Origin: Chloracidobacterium sp.
GTDB taxonomy: Bacteria > Acidobacteriota > Blastocatellia > Pyrinomonadales > Pyrinomonadaceae
Assembly (NCBI GenBank): GCA_016712045.1
Contig: JADJRV010000016.1
Location: 1-64,000 of the forward strand
Reading direction: 5' to 3'
DNA: 64,000 nucleotides
Position numbers and translations under genes: made by a program. Below the pieces are notes generated by a model, which saw only the letters and a program-made list of their open reading frames with translations, did no database searches and was not told where the DNA came from. Shown here one piece after another: positions 1 through 9,020 of this stretch. The number at the start of each line of letters is the position of its first letter. Positions within the stretch are counted from its first letter, which is position 1.

Positions 1-1031
1 TTGGCAGTATCGGCGACATCATACACACGCTGCCGTCGCTGGCGGCTATTCGCCATGCTTTGCCCGATGCTCATATCTCGTGGGTCGCTGAGGAAAAATC
101 GGCTGAGATACTGCGTGGCAACCCTTTTATCGACGAGCTGATCGAGGTTGATACGCATAGCTTACGCGGTGGCCGGATTGTCGAGGAGATGCTGCTTGGG
201 GCTAGCCGGCAGATCAAAGAACTTAGGCAACATGAGTTTGATCTGTCGATAGATTTTCAGGGCCTCTGGAAATCGGCGATGATCGGTAAACTCTCGCGTG
301 CCAAGCGGCGATGGGGTTTTTCGCGTGACAGTTTGCGAGAACCCGCGAGCCGTATCTTGCTGACCGATACTGTTAAAACTCCCAATAAGATAAACGTCAT
401 CGAAAAGAATCTGGCACTTGCCGCCGGAGCGTTGAATATCGCCGTGCCGACGAGCGGTTTTGAGTTTCCGATCGCAACATCCGCCGAACACACGGCTGAG
501 GCGGCGGCGATCATCGAGACAGCGGGCGGTGATTTCGCGGTGCTAAATCCGGGCGGCGGTTGGGTTACCAAGCTGTGGCACGCCGAGAAATTTGGACAGC
601 TCGCGGACCGCTTCTGGGAAGAAAAAGGTTTGATATCGATAGTCGCAACGGGGCCTAAAGAGTCGGACCTCGCTGACACAGTCGAGGCAAATAGCAAGAC
701 AGGAAAACTCGTCCTCGCTCAGCCGAGCCTCAAAGGGTTTTACGAACTCGTAAAACATGCTGAGGTCTATGTCGGCGGCGATACCGGCCCGACGCATCTC
801 GCGGTAGCAGCGGGGGCTCCCGTTGTTGGGCTTTTTGGGCCGACAGAGTGGTGGCGAAACGGCAGCCCAAACCCTGATGATATCTGCGTGCAGCGGAGCG
901 ATATCGATTGCCGGGTCGATTGTCATCGGCGGACGTGTTCGAAATGGATCTGTATGGATTCTGATGTCGAGGCGGTCTTTGCTGCAGTTAGCGAGCGGCT
1001 TCGACGGGCAAAAATTAGTCAGGTGAGCTAA
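1..1031 (+). CDS. Glycosyltransferase family 9 (heptosyltransferase-like), 5' end outside window
   Basis: This is an ADP-heptose:LPS heptosyltransferase-type GT9 enzyme, which adds heptose to the lipopolysaccharide core at the inner face of the inner membrane. The reading frame is open from base 3 and encodes GDIIHTLPSLAAIRHALPDA, the typical GT9 N-terminal nucleotide-sugar motif, so the true start lies just outside the window; a TTG at 60 is not the real start. The C-terminal half has NPGGGWVTKLWH and the family signature GGDTGPTHLAVAAGAPVVGL followed by FGPT. About 340 residues are visible, close to full length. WaaC, WaaF or another GT9 member cannot be separated on sequence alone. Its presence supports a diderm envelope. 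Confidence 0.88.
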   Translation, partial: GSIGDIIHTLPSLAAIRHALPDAHISWVAEEKSAEILRGNPFIDELIEVDTHSLRGGRIVEEMLLGASRQIKELRQHEFDLSIDFQGLWKSAMIGKLSRAKRRWGFSRDSLREPASRILLTDTVKTPNKINVIEKNLALAAGALNIAVPTSGFEFPIATSAEHTAEAAAIIETAGGDFAVLNPGGGWVTKLWHAEKFGQLADRFWEEKGLISIVATGPKESDLADTVEANSKTGKLVLAQPSLKGFYELVKHAEVYVGGDTGPTHLAVAAGAPVVGLFGPTEWWRNGSPNPDDICVQRSDIDCRVDCHRRTCSKWICMDSDVEAVFAAVSERLRRAKISQVS

Positions 1032-1091
1032 TTTGTGAACTTTTCGCCCCGTTGCGGCATCTATGCATTGGTTGAGGAATAAAAAGAGACG

Positions 1092-1901
1092 ATGAAAAAG
1101 ATTGCGATATTTTTGTTTGTATTGTGTTTGTCGGTCGCGGCGTTTGGCCAGGATGCGGGCATCACCAAAAAAGAACTGAGTCAGGCTGAGATCGACCGCA
1201 TCATCAAAAAGGTCACGGCGAACGAGGGCGACTTTCGCGCGGCACTGACGAGCTACGTTTTTAACCGCAATGCGATGGTCAACATCATCGGCCTTGGCGG
1301 GCAGATCGCCGGAACGTATCAACGCGATTCGTTCATGACATTTAACGAGGATGGCTCGCGGTTTGAAAAGGTGCTTTTTGCACCCGTCGCGACCACTCCG
1401 CCCGGATTTGTCACACCCGAAGATCTCGAGGATCTCGGCGGCGTCAATCCGTTTGCCCTCGAACCGGCATTTGTCTCGCAATATAATTTTTCGTATATCG
1501 GCGTCGAGCGTATCGACGAGCTCAACCTCTACGTTTTTGAGGTTCGGCCAAAAGTGATCCCCGATCCCAAAAAGTCGAAACTGCGGCTTTTCACCGGCCG
1601 GATCTGGGTCGATGTTGACGATCTGATGATCGTTAAAACAAAAGGAAAAGCTGTGCCGGAAACCAAGGTAAATAAGTTTCCGATAGTCGAAACGTACCGC
1701 GATCAGGTTGATGGCAAATACTGGTTCCCGATCGATGCTCGTGCAGACGACGAACTCGTCTTTGACGACGGCAGCGTCGTGCGGATACGAATGCGGGTGA
1801 AATACACCAACTACGCCGTCGGCCGCAGTGAAGTGCGAATTCTCGACGATGTGCCCGATCCAAAACCAACTCCAACTTCAACGCCTAAGAAGCCGGAATA
1901 G
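1092..1901 (+). CDS. Exported protein, outer-membrane lipoprotein-sorting-like
   Basis: A 269-residue protein with a clear signal peptide (MKKIAIFLFVLCLSVAAFGQ) and probable cleavage after AFG or GQ. The mature part has no catalytic motif I recognise. The segment GRIWVDVDDLMIVKTKGKAV followed by VETYRDQVDGKYWFP resembles the beta-rich LolA/LolB-like fold seen in periplasmic proteins that bind lipid or lipoproteins, in which a converted value is tested against a measured one. The C-terminus is Pro/Thr/Lys-rich (PKPTPTSTPKKPE). It starts 60 bp after the GT9 gene and could be cotranscribed. The assignment to a LolA-like fold is inference; the export prediction is strong. Confidence 0.7.
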   Translation: MKKIAIFLFVLCLSVAAFGQDAGITKKELSQAEIDRIIKKVTANEGDFRAALTSYVFNRNAMVNIIGLGGQIAGTYQRDSFMTFNEDGSRFEKVLFAPVATTPPGFVTPEDLEDLGGVNPFALEPAFVSQYNFSYIGVERIDELNLYVFEVRPKVIPDPKKSKLRLFTGRIWVDVDDLMIVKTKGKAVPETKVNKFPIVETYRDQVDGKYWFPIDARADDELVFDDGSVVRIRMRVKYTNYAVGRSEVRILDDVPDPKPTPTSTPKKPE

Positions 1902-1903
1902 TT

Positions 1904-1942
1904 TTGGTCCGGTCCGGACCAAGGTGGACCAAGGTGGACCAA
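1904..1942. repeat. Palindrome plus decamer tandem repeat
   Basis: Directly after the stop codon at 1901 there is a 19-bp palindrome (TTGGTCCGG-T-CCGGACCAA, 1904-1922) followed by two copies of the decamer AAGGTGGACC (1921-1940). The palindrome could fold in RNA and may act as a 3' end structure, but there is no run of T after it. The rest of 1943-2088 is GC-rich and I see no gene in it. Confidence 0.6.
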
Positions 1943-2088
1943 ATCGGGCTGTGTGTCCTTGTGGGGGCGGGGCGGGGGACCCGAGCGGACGAGTTGGCGA
2001 GCGCGGCAACGGAGGCCGCACCTTCAACCGGCGGCCTAACCGGGCCCACCCTTTTCCGTCGAAAGTTTGATTGCTTCTAAGCGGTTTT

Positions 2089-2847
2089 TCAGCTTAACTC
2101 TTCAGCGATAGCCTCACGCGTTTCGATCAGTAGATCCATCACATCTTTCTCATCAATCTCGATCGGCGGGAGCAGCACCATTTCGATCTCGCCCGCATAG
2201 GCGACGCCGGTTCGTTTGCCCATCATCCAGTCGGTGTTTTTTATTGCCACGGGAACGATGGCTGATCCGGTCTGTAATGCTAGGTGAAACGCACCTTTTT
2301 TGAAAGGCAGCAATTCGCCGGGCATTGCACGGGTGCCTTCGACAAATACGCCGAATGAATAGCCACCGTCCATCACCTTGCGGGCTTTTTCCATTGACCT
2401 TAACGCACGCTCGGGGTTTGAGCGGTCGATGGCGATGATGTTGACGTAGTTCATTCCTTGACCGAGGACGGGGACTTTGAGCAGCTCACGTTTTGCGACG
2501 AGGCCCATTTTCTGACCTGCGTAGAAAAAGAGGGTTGCGGTATCTAAGTAAGAGCGATGGTTCGAGGCGAAAACGTATGAGCGGTTTGGGTCGAGATTTT
2601 CCTTGCCGGTTACTTTGACCTTGGCACCACACGCGCGTAGCCACGTCCTCGCACCCCAGTGGGCCAGCGGAAATAGCCACATCCGTTTATTTATTATCCC
2701 CAACACGATCAACGCAGGCGTGGCGATCACGAGCAGCAGCGAACCGGCGACAAACCAGCTCCACCAATAGCGAATTTTCCCGACGGCGCGGGATTTGTTA
2801 GACTTTTGGACAGGAAAAGTCAGTTTTGAGTTTTCGGCTTCGGACAT
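2089..2847 (-). CDS. plsC: 1-acyl-sn-glycerol-3-phosphate acyltransferase (PlsC family)
   Basis: A 252-residue membrane-associated acyltransferase that would transfer an acyl group to the sn-2 position of lysophosphatidic acid, the second acylation in phospholipid synthesis. Visible motifs are block I NHRSYLDT (the NHxxxxD catalytic motif, near residue 96) and block III FVEGTRAMPGE (near residue 166), followed by the usual FKKGAFHLA and a later P-V-A-I strand. A hydrophobic segment near residues 30-55 (WSWFVAGSLLLVIATPALIV) anchors it to the membrane. Length is normal for the family. It is transcribed toward the preceding gene and is divergent from the M14 peptidase; the 38 bp between them carry a short CACAGAG repeat. 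Confidence 0.9.
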   Translation of the reverse strand: MSEAENSKLTFPVQKSNKSRAVGKIRYWWSWFVAGSLLLVIATPALIVLGIINKRMWLFPLAHWGARTWLRACGAKVKVTGKENLDPNRSYVFASNHRSYLDTATLFFYAGQKMGLVAKRELLKVPVLGQGMNYVNIIAIDRSNPERALRSMEKARKVMDGGYSFGVFVEGTRAMPGELLPFKKGAFHLALQTGSAIVPVAIKNTDWMMGKRTGVAYAGEIEMVLLPPIEIDEKDVMDLLIETREAIAEELS

Positions 2848-2853
2848 TGGTTC

Positions 2854-2871
2854 GCCACAGAGGTCACAGAG
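2854..2871. repeat. Short-period intergenic repeat (CCACAGAGG/TCACAGAGA)
   Basis: Two imperfect 9-bp units, CCACAGAGG and TCACAGAGA, lie in the divergent gap between plsC and the M14 peptidase. Short-period repeats of similar style also occur at 11845-11874, 39071-39096 and 62147-62178, all in or next to intergenic gaps. The function is unknown. Confidence 0.5.
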
Positions 2872-2885
2872 AGAATAAACAGATT

Positions 2886-5285
2886 ATGAGCAATTTGCAT
2901 CGTTTTGGTAAATCCGGATTCTTAAAATCTTTGGGACTGTGCGGGGTATTGCTTGTATGCTCTTATATCGCTGCGGCACAAGTGCCTAGCCCAAAGTCGG
3001 TGCTTGGTTTTACGCCGACAGACGACAAGACGATCGCCGATTGGCGGCAGATCAATGATTATTTTGTAAAACTCGATAAGGCCAGTAACAAGGTCGCGGT
3101 CAAGGAGATAGGCAAGAGCACGAACGGCAAGCCGTTGATCGTCGCGTTTATCTCGTCGCCGGACAACATCAAAAATCTTGAGAAATACCGGCAGATCTCT
3201 GCAAGACTAGCTGACCCACGAACCGTCAAAAGCGAATCGGAGCTTGCCGACCTGATCAAGAATGGCAAGACGATAGTTTCGATCTCTTGTTCGATCCACT
3301 CGACCGAGATCGTTGCGTCGCAAATGTCGATGAATCTTGCGTACGAGCTTGCGACCGCGACTGACGCTGATACAAAAGAGATATTAGACAACACGATCCT
3401 GCTGCTCATCCCGTCGCCCAATCCCGACGGCATTGACATCGTCGCCGATTGGTACCGCAAGACGCTGGGCACAAAAAGCGAGGGCACCGCTCCGCCGGAG
3501 CTTTATCATCATTACGCCGGCCACGACGACAACCGCGATTGGTTTATGCTCAACCTCGTAGAGACGCAGGCGATAACCAAACTCTTTTGGCAGCAATGGT
3601 TTCCGCAGCTGGTGTACGACGTTCACCAACAGGGAAGCAATGCGTCGAGGTTCATAATCCCGCCGTTTTTTGACCCGCCAAATCCGCGAGTCGCTCCGTC
3701 AATATTGCGTGAGGTCGGGCTGATCGGCTACAAGATGGCGGCGGATCTGCAAGCCAAAAGGTATTGAGGGTGTCGCGACAAATTCGACCTACGACACATG
3801 GTGGCACGGCGGGTTTCGCTCGGCTCCGTATTATCACAATTCGATCGGTATTTTGTCTGAGGCGGCGAGTGCTAACCTGATGTCGCCCATCACGATCAAA
3901 AAAGAAGATCTCGCCCGCAACCGCAACACGCGTGGACTGCCAAACCTGTTGGAAACAGCGACCAACTATCCTGACACTTGGGAAGGCGGGCTGTGGCGCC
4001 CGGCGGATATCAACGAGATCGAGATGACGGCGTCGAGGGCTTTGCTCTCGATGGCGGCAAAATATCGTCCGCGTTACCTACGCAATTTTTACGAATACGG
4101 CCGTACGAACACCATCCGCAAGGTGGACGAGCCGCAGGCTTTTATCGTTTCGGCCGGCCAGCCAAATACCGAGACTATTTCGCGGTTCATCGAGATCCTG
4201 ATGGCTCAGGGGATGGAGGTCCATCACATGACCAAAGAGCTGTGGGTCAAGATGACGCCGACCGCCGAATTTCACGAGATGCCGCTCGGCAGTTTTTTGG
4301 TCTATGTAAACCAGCCGCAGCGTAGCAATGTGCTGAGCCTGTTTGAAAAACAGGTCTATCCGCAACGTCTGCTGCCAAACGGCGACGCCGAGGTGCCATA
4401 TGATGTCGCCGGTTGGACGCTGCCGATGCAGATGGGCGTCGAGTATGACGCGGCGTGGCAGATACGCGACATCGACCGCGATACGCCGACGATAAAGCGC
4501 ATCGAAAACTTAGATCAAGCTAGAGCGATAATGAACCTCGGCCCAAGTGGCGGCTCGTTTGCCAAAAAACCAAATCCGCTAAAAACCAATCCTAAGATCG
4601 GTCTTTACAAAGGCTTCACGGGTTCGATGGATGAGGGCTGGACGCGGCTGGTACTGGAGACTTTTCAGATACCTTTTCGCTCCGTCTCGAATGAAGATAT
4701 GCGAAGCGGGAATCTCGATCTCGACGCGATCATTTTGCCAGCCGACAGTGAGAACACGATCGTCAACGGCCTTAAGCGCCGAGCGTTATCCGGGCGAATA
4801 TTCCGGCGGCATCGGTACTGCCGGAGTCGAAAACCTCAAAAAATTTGTCGAGAATGGCGGAAAGCTGATCTGCTTTGACGACTCGTGCGAGATGGTCATC
4901 AAACGGTTTAACCTGCCGATGAAAAATGTCCTCGCGGGGCTAAAACGCAGCGAGTTTTACAATCCCGGCTCGGTCGTCAGCCTCGACGTTGATACCAAAC
5001 AGCCGCTTGGCACGAGGGCTTCGCGAAGAAACGGCGGCGTATTTTTCGACCAGCTCCGCTTTCGACATCACCGACGACAAACGGGTCAGATCGATCGCCG
5101 AATACGCAAGCAAAGACGCTCTGCTCTCGGGCTGGATGCTTGGCGAAAAATATTTAAATGGCAAAACCGCTCTCGCCGAGGCGAGCTACGGCAAAGGCAA
5201 GATCGTCCTGTTTGCCTTTCGCCCGCAGCATCGCGGCCAGTCATGGGGCACGTTTCCGTTTATCTTTAACGCATTGGAGAAATAA
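2886..5285 (+). CDS. Secreted M14-family metallopeptidase, three frame breaks
   Basis: A zinc carboxypeptidase-type enzyme, about 798 residues once three extra bases are removed. The ATG at 2886 is preferred because it begins a signal peptide (hydrophobic core GLCGVLLVCSYIAAAQ). Zinc-site motifs are visible: SIHSTEI (H..E), later VYDVHQQGSN (third ligand) and ILSEAASA as the likely catalytic Glu region. The C-terminal part contains a Rossmann-like segment (VENLKKFVENGGKLICFDD) typical of the large bacterial M14 proteins. The frame moves by +1 three times: near 3757 (AAAA, should be AAA), near 4775 (CTTAAG) and near 4999 (TTGGCA). After each shift the homologous frame continues exactly. This is either a consensus error or a recent pseudogene. 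It is the only broken gene in the first 24 kb. Confidence 0.82.
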
Positions 5286-5313
5286 CGCCCGGCAGGTCTG
5301 CTAAAATCGAAAT

Positions 5314-7635
5314 ATGAAGATCCGAAGTTTGTTATTCATCGTCGCTATTCTTTGTCTCCCGACGGCTGCCACACGTGCTAATAACGAATATGAATTTTAC
5401 CGCCTCGCGTCTGAGCCTTTTATCCGCATCGGGCTTGCGACAAATGCGAGCTCTGCAACGATCACCACTAACGATTCTTCGCTTGTGGCGGTCAGCCCTG
5501 ACGAGCCTTCGCGTCTGCTCTCCTCGACACGCGTAACGGTTTCGGCGAGGGCGTATCGCCCGCCGGAGATCGAAAATTATCGTGTCGAATTTCAAAATTT
5601 ACCGACGCAGGCTGACGCCGCCGCCCTCGCAAAAGACATACGCGACGCGACCGGCGAGACGGCACTTGCGAGTCTCGATCCGGCGACGAATTTATGGAAA
5701 GTGTGGGTAGGCTCGATCAAGGAAACGAGTGTGGACGCCGAAGAATTGAAAGCGAAACTCGCCGAGAAAGATTTTGACGATGCCGTGATCGTGACGGAAA
5801 AGAAAACGGTAGCGTCGCCCGATGCGGTCGCGCTTTCGCAGCAGCTAAAAACAGGCGGAAAAAGCGAGGTTCGAAGTTTAATTAAGACGACCGGTTCTTC
5901 GCAACCAAATGTCTCGGGCCCGGTCGATCCAAACCTGCGCGAGGTCATCGTCAACGCTCCATCGGCAAGCTATTCATCGCTCAAATCAGTAGCGTTCGGC
6001 TCCGTTAATGAGCGTGCAAATCCCGTCAAACTCAACGGCAAGGCGTATCGCGGCAGGATCGAGGTTTTTGTAAATGCCCGCGGTTCGCTGACGGTCGTAA
6101 ATGTCGTGCCGATCGAAGACTATCTGCTCGGCGTCGTTCCGGCAGAGCTGGGCTTGCCGCAACTCGAGGCGCAAAAGGCACAGGCCGTCGCCGCCCGTAC
6201 ATATGCGATCGCCAATATCGGTGCGTACGGTAAGCAGGGATTCGACATGGTGCCGACGATCTGGTCGCAGGTATATCTGGGCGTGTCGATCGAGACCAAG
6301 ATGGGCACGATGGCCGTGCAGCAGACACGCGGGCTGGTCGCGACGTATCAGGGCAAGCCGATAATGGCTTATTTTACATCGACTTGCGGCGGGCGAACTG
6401 AGGACGGCGGAAATATTTTTGACCAAGGTGAGCCATACCTTAAAGGCGTCGAATGTTCGCTCGAGGGGCATCGTCATTTCGAGCCGTTTCTCATCAAAAC
6501 AACGCGGCAACCTGCCAAACTCCGAGACGAAGCCAATCTTGAGCTTGCACGTCAGATGTCGTCATTCGCGTCAAACGGATTTTTCCTCTCGGCGTCCCAG
6601 ATGACGGACGATTGGTTTGAGGATGTGCCGCACGAAAATGAAGTTTCGAATTGGTTAACACAGCTTGCCGGCCGATTCGGAAAACCGCTCACCGGCGTAA
6701 CCCGTGATTCAGCCAGGCCGACCGAGCTTGCACGCCTGATAGCCGGATTTATCTATGCTCCGGGCTATGCCGATACGATGCTGACCGAATCAGATATTAA
6801 TTATCAGCTATCTTTTGACGACGCAGGCGAGATACCAAAGGATCGTCGTGCCGAGGTCGCTTTGCTGCTCAGGGACGGCTATTTTACGATCCACCCCGAT
6901 CTGACACTAAAGCCAAACCGTCCGTTTTCACGGGCAAAGTTGCTCCGGCTCATCACCGAAATATATCAAAAGAAAAAATGGATGCCCGAGATGCTCAGCG
7001 GCACCGCCAAGCCGACGGTTGACGGAAAGTTAGTCCTAAAAAACGGCAAGGGCGAGCGTCAGGTCACGGTCCGGCCGGACGTTTTTCTGTTTCGGGAATT
7101 TGGCAACAATATGTATCCGGTTCGCGAAGCGGCACTCGTCGGCGGCGAACAGGTCAACTATCAGCTCGATGCGGTCGGAGCTGTAAAATATCTTGAGATC
7201 AAACCGACCGATTCTCCGACGACCGCTGAGAATATGTCGCCGTGGGTGTTTTGGAATAAGTCTGCATCGGCCGGTGAGGTCCAGTCGCGTCTGTCGCGAT
7301 ACGTTCGCGGGATCGGTACGCTCTACGACATCAATGTCAAAAAGGTCGGCTATTCACGCCGCCCGATCGAACTCGAGATCATTGGTTCGAACGGCGTCAA
7401 AACGCTCAAGGGCGGCAAGATACGCTCGGCTCTGCGGCTACCGGAGCAGCTTTTTGTAATGAATAAACGCTATTCGGGTTCGACAGTGACGGGCTATACT
7501 TTCACTGGCCGAGGCTGGGGGCACGGCGTTGGTATGTGCCAGTACGGAGCGTTTGGATTAGCTAAAATGGGTGTGAAGTTTGACGAGATCATCCGGCACT
7601 ACTATACCGGCGTTGATGTGACCAAAGCTTACTAG
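5314..7635 (+). CDS. SpoIID/LytB domain protein with SPOR-like N-terminal region
   Basis: A 773-residue exported protein predicted to act on peptidoglycan. An N-terminal signal peptide (LLFIVAILCLPTAATRA) is followed by a region around residues 88-165 with the feel of a SPOR domain (YRVEFQNLPTQADAAALAKD, later LWKVWVGSIKE). The SpoIID domain begins near residue 245 (VVNVVPIEDYLLGVVPAELG, QAVAARTYAIAN) and continues to YFTSTCGGRTED. The family's C-terminal signature RGWGHGVGMCQYGAFGLAKM closes the domain near residue 735, with about 270 residues inserted between. SpoIID enzymes are lytic transglycosylases acting on glycan stripped of peptide, and SPOR domains bind the same denuded glycan, so the pair fits a division-site role. 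The gene is intact and ends 4 bp inside the convergent DoxX gene. Confidence 0.88.
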   Translation: MKIRSLLFIVAILCLPTAATRANNEYEFYRLASEPFIRIGLATNASSATITTNDSSLVAVSPDEPSRLLSSTRVTVSARAYRPPEIENYRVEFQNLPTQADAAALAKDIRDATGETALASLDPATNLWKVWVGSIKETSVDAEELKAKLAEKDFDDAVIVTEKKTVASPDAVALSQQLKTGGKSEVRSLIKTTGSSQPNVSGPVDPNLREVIVNAPSASYSSLKSVAFGSVNERANPVKLNGKAYRGRIEVFVNARGSLTVVNVVPIEDYLLGVVPAELGLPQLEAQKAQAVAARTYAIANIGAYGKQGFDMVPTIWSQVYLGVSIETKMGTMAVQQTRGLVATYQGKPIMAYFTSTCGGRTEDGGNIFDQGEPYLKGVECSLEGHRHFEPFLIKTTRQPAKLRDEANLELARQMSSFASNGFFLSASQMTDDWFEDVPHENEVSNWLTQLAGRFGKPLTGVTRDSARPTELARLIAGFIYAPGYADTMLTESDINYQLSFDDAGEIPKDRRAEVALLLRDGYFTIHPDLTLKPNRPFSRAKLLRLITEIYQKKKWMPEMLSGTAKPTVDGKLVLKNGKGERQVTVRPDVFLFREFGNNMYPVREAALVGGEQVNYQLDAVGAVKYLEIKPTDSPTTAENMSPWVFWNKSASAGEVQSRLSRYVRGIGTLYDINVKKVGYSRRPIELEIIGSNGVKTLKGGKIRSALRLPEQLFVMNKRYSGSTVTGYTFTGRGWGHGVGMCQYGAFGLAKMGVKFDEIIRHYYTGVDVTKAY

Positions 7636-8027
7636 CGACGAAAGGATTCGTATATCCGATTAGATCTGAGCGTGTACCAATAGGCCCACAATATCAATAA
7701 AAGTTGCAGAGGCAGCCTGATCCAAAGAGCTATCGGCGGGATGTTCGGATAAAGCTCCGGGTGCGTCGCCATATGGATGTTCGCCGGAAAGATGGCGATC
7801 AGCAGCAATATCAGCCCCCACGCAGAGTATCGACTCGTCTTAGGGATCAACAGCCCCACACCAAGCACGACCTCGGCAACACCACTAATAATAACCAAAG
7901 CATAGTGCCACGGCAGAAACGGCGGCATGATGTTTTCGTAAAATGCGGGGTTGATAAAATGATTTGCTCCGGCGGCAACGAATAGGACGCCGAGAACTAT
8001 TTTGGCAACGAGCTTGACTGAGACCAT
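7632..8027 (-). CDS. DoxX-family membrane protein
   Basis: A 131-residue integral membrane protein with four hydrophobic segments. The N-terminal motif GVLFVAAGANHFINPAFYEN and the following MPPFLPWHYALVIISGVAE match the DoxX/DoxD-like group found in many aerobes. The start at the ATG of MVSVKLVAKI is preferred; a longer reading frame to 8273 would run through the upstream region of the divergent nuclease gene. DoxX-like proteins have been linked to quinone-related or thiosulfate oxidation and to redox stress, but for this small subtype the function is not established. It overlaps the convergent SpoIID-like gene by 4 bp and is separated from the divergent nuclease gene by 79 bp. Confidence 0.85.
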   Translation of the reverse strand: MVSVKLVAKIVLGVLFVAAGANHFINPAFYENIMPPFLPWHYALVIISGVAEVVLGVGLLIPKTSRYSAWGLILLLIAIFPANIHMATHPELYPNIPPIALWIRLPLQLLLILWAYWYTLRSNRIYESFRR

Positions 8028-8106
8028 AGCTAACTGTAACACCTGCGGGCGACGCGGATTGCATTTGTGTGCGGTTTTATCTGATAATCGCTGGCAAAAG
8101 CATCTG

Positions 8107-8931
8107 ATGACAAAGTTTAATACACGGAAAATTTTATTTGTTTTGATCGTCGCGTTTGCGATGTTTGTGGCGGGCTCCGCCCAGGCTCCAAAGACAGCAA
8201 AGGCCGAGGTTGGCTCGCAGACGGCTAAGAACGGGTTTAAGAACGAAGACGAAATCCGGGATAAGTTTAACAATTGGAAAACGGACGAAGACGCCCGTGT
8301 GTGGCTCGTGGCTATGAACTATAAACTTTCCGAGATCGAAAGCGTCTCCGCGACAAAGCCGCACGGCGAAAAGGCCGATGTCGAAGTCCGAGTCAAAACC
8401 AAAAGTGGTGAGCGTAAAGAGGGCATTTCGATCAAGCTTGTCAGCAATACGAACGGTTTTAACCAGATCGACAAACGCTGGCTGGCGCACTATGTGAAGA
8501 TGTGGAAAATGCCAGCCGATGTTGAGGCGGCGTTAAAACTATTTGTCGGCGAGACTCCGCCGAACAAAACCTCTCGGGCCGACAACCGAATGTTTCTTAA
8601 CGAACTCGAACCGCAGGCTCAAAAAGCTGTAATCGATTTTTTTACTGCAAACAGGGAAACGATCGTCTCCGATCTTTTTTCCGGTGACGGAGCACACGCC
8701 GCCGGTTGGGTGATGGTCGCACTCAAATCTGCGGACAAACCCCGCTGGGTTTTACGAACTGATGCCGACACGATCAAATTCTTTGGCGACGGCAAGATCG
8801 AACTCACCCGCAACGGCAACCTCAAGATCGGCCGCATCACCATGCAACGTAAGGGCGGCGACGGCGGCCGTGAGACGGCAAAGATGCTGCAATTTAAGAT
8901 AAATCCCGCACTGCTATTCGACGCAAAATGA
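8107..8931 (+). CDS. Exported HinP1I-like restriction endonuclease homologue
   Basis: A 274-residue protein. Residues 34-272 follow, from memory of the sequence, the type II restriction enzyme R.HinP1I (cuts G^CGC, 247 residues) nearly end to end: GSQTAKNGFKNE, IKLVSNTNGFNQIDKRWLAH, the recognition-region motif MQRKGGDGGRETA and the C-terminal MLQFKINPALLFD. HinP1I uses D62, Q81 and K83; the matching residues here are D91 (KADVEV), S108 and K110 (ISIKLV), so Gln is replaced by Ser and the spacing is two residues shorter. The HinP1I N-terminus is replaced by a signal peptide (RKILFVLIVAFAMFVAG, then AQA), with no internal start codon between it and the nuclease part. No DNA methyltransferase lies in this window. 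I infer an exported nuclease, active or not. The family call is strong; the specificity and activity are untested. Confidence 0.8.
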   Translation: MTKFNTRKILFVLIVAFAMFVAGSAQAPKTAKAEVGSQTAKNGFKNEDEIRDKFNNWKTDEDARVWLVAMNYKLSEIESVSATKPHGEKADVEVRVKTKSGERKEGISIKLVSNTNGFNQIDKRWLAHYVKMWKMPADVEAALKLFVGETPPNKTSRADNRMFLNELEPQAQKAVIDFFTANRETIVSDLFSGDGAHAAGWVMVALKSADKPRWVLRTDADTIKFFGDGKIELTRNGNLKIGRITMQRKGGDGGRETAKMLQFKINPALLFDAK

Positions 8932-9020
8932 GATTTTCCGCCAGCCAAATAAAAGGGGCGGCATTGGCCGCCGCCGCACTTTTAGCAATCGTTTTATTGA
9001 GGTGGTTATTCGCCGGTTAA
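8928..9020 (+). CDS. 30-residue single-helix membrane micro-ORF coupled to nuclease gene
   Basis: The ATG at 8928 overlaps the nuclease stop codon (ATGA), the usual arrangement for translational coupling. The 30-codon product is a basic N-terminus (MRFSASQIK) followed by a strongly hydrophobic stretch (GAALAAAALLAIVLLRWLFA), so it would form one transmembrane helix. It ends 4 bp inside the 3' end of the convergent OsmC gene. I recognise no family. A 30-codon ORF can occur by chance, especially in this base composition, but the exact ATGA overlap and the helix-like composition together make a real gene plausible. Confidence 0.4.
   Translation: MRFSASQIKGAALAAAALLAIVLLRWLFAG

Noticed and set aside
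1921..1942. Decamer repeats taken as a CRISPR-like array
   Set aside because: The units are only 10 bp, there are just two copies without spacers, and no cas genes are present.
8002..8106. Longer N-terminus for the HinP1I-like protein (35 more residues)
   Set aside because: The ATG at 8107 begins a standard signal peptide, while the extra 35 residues would overlap the divergent DoxX start region and show no conserved feature.
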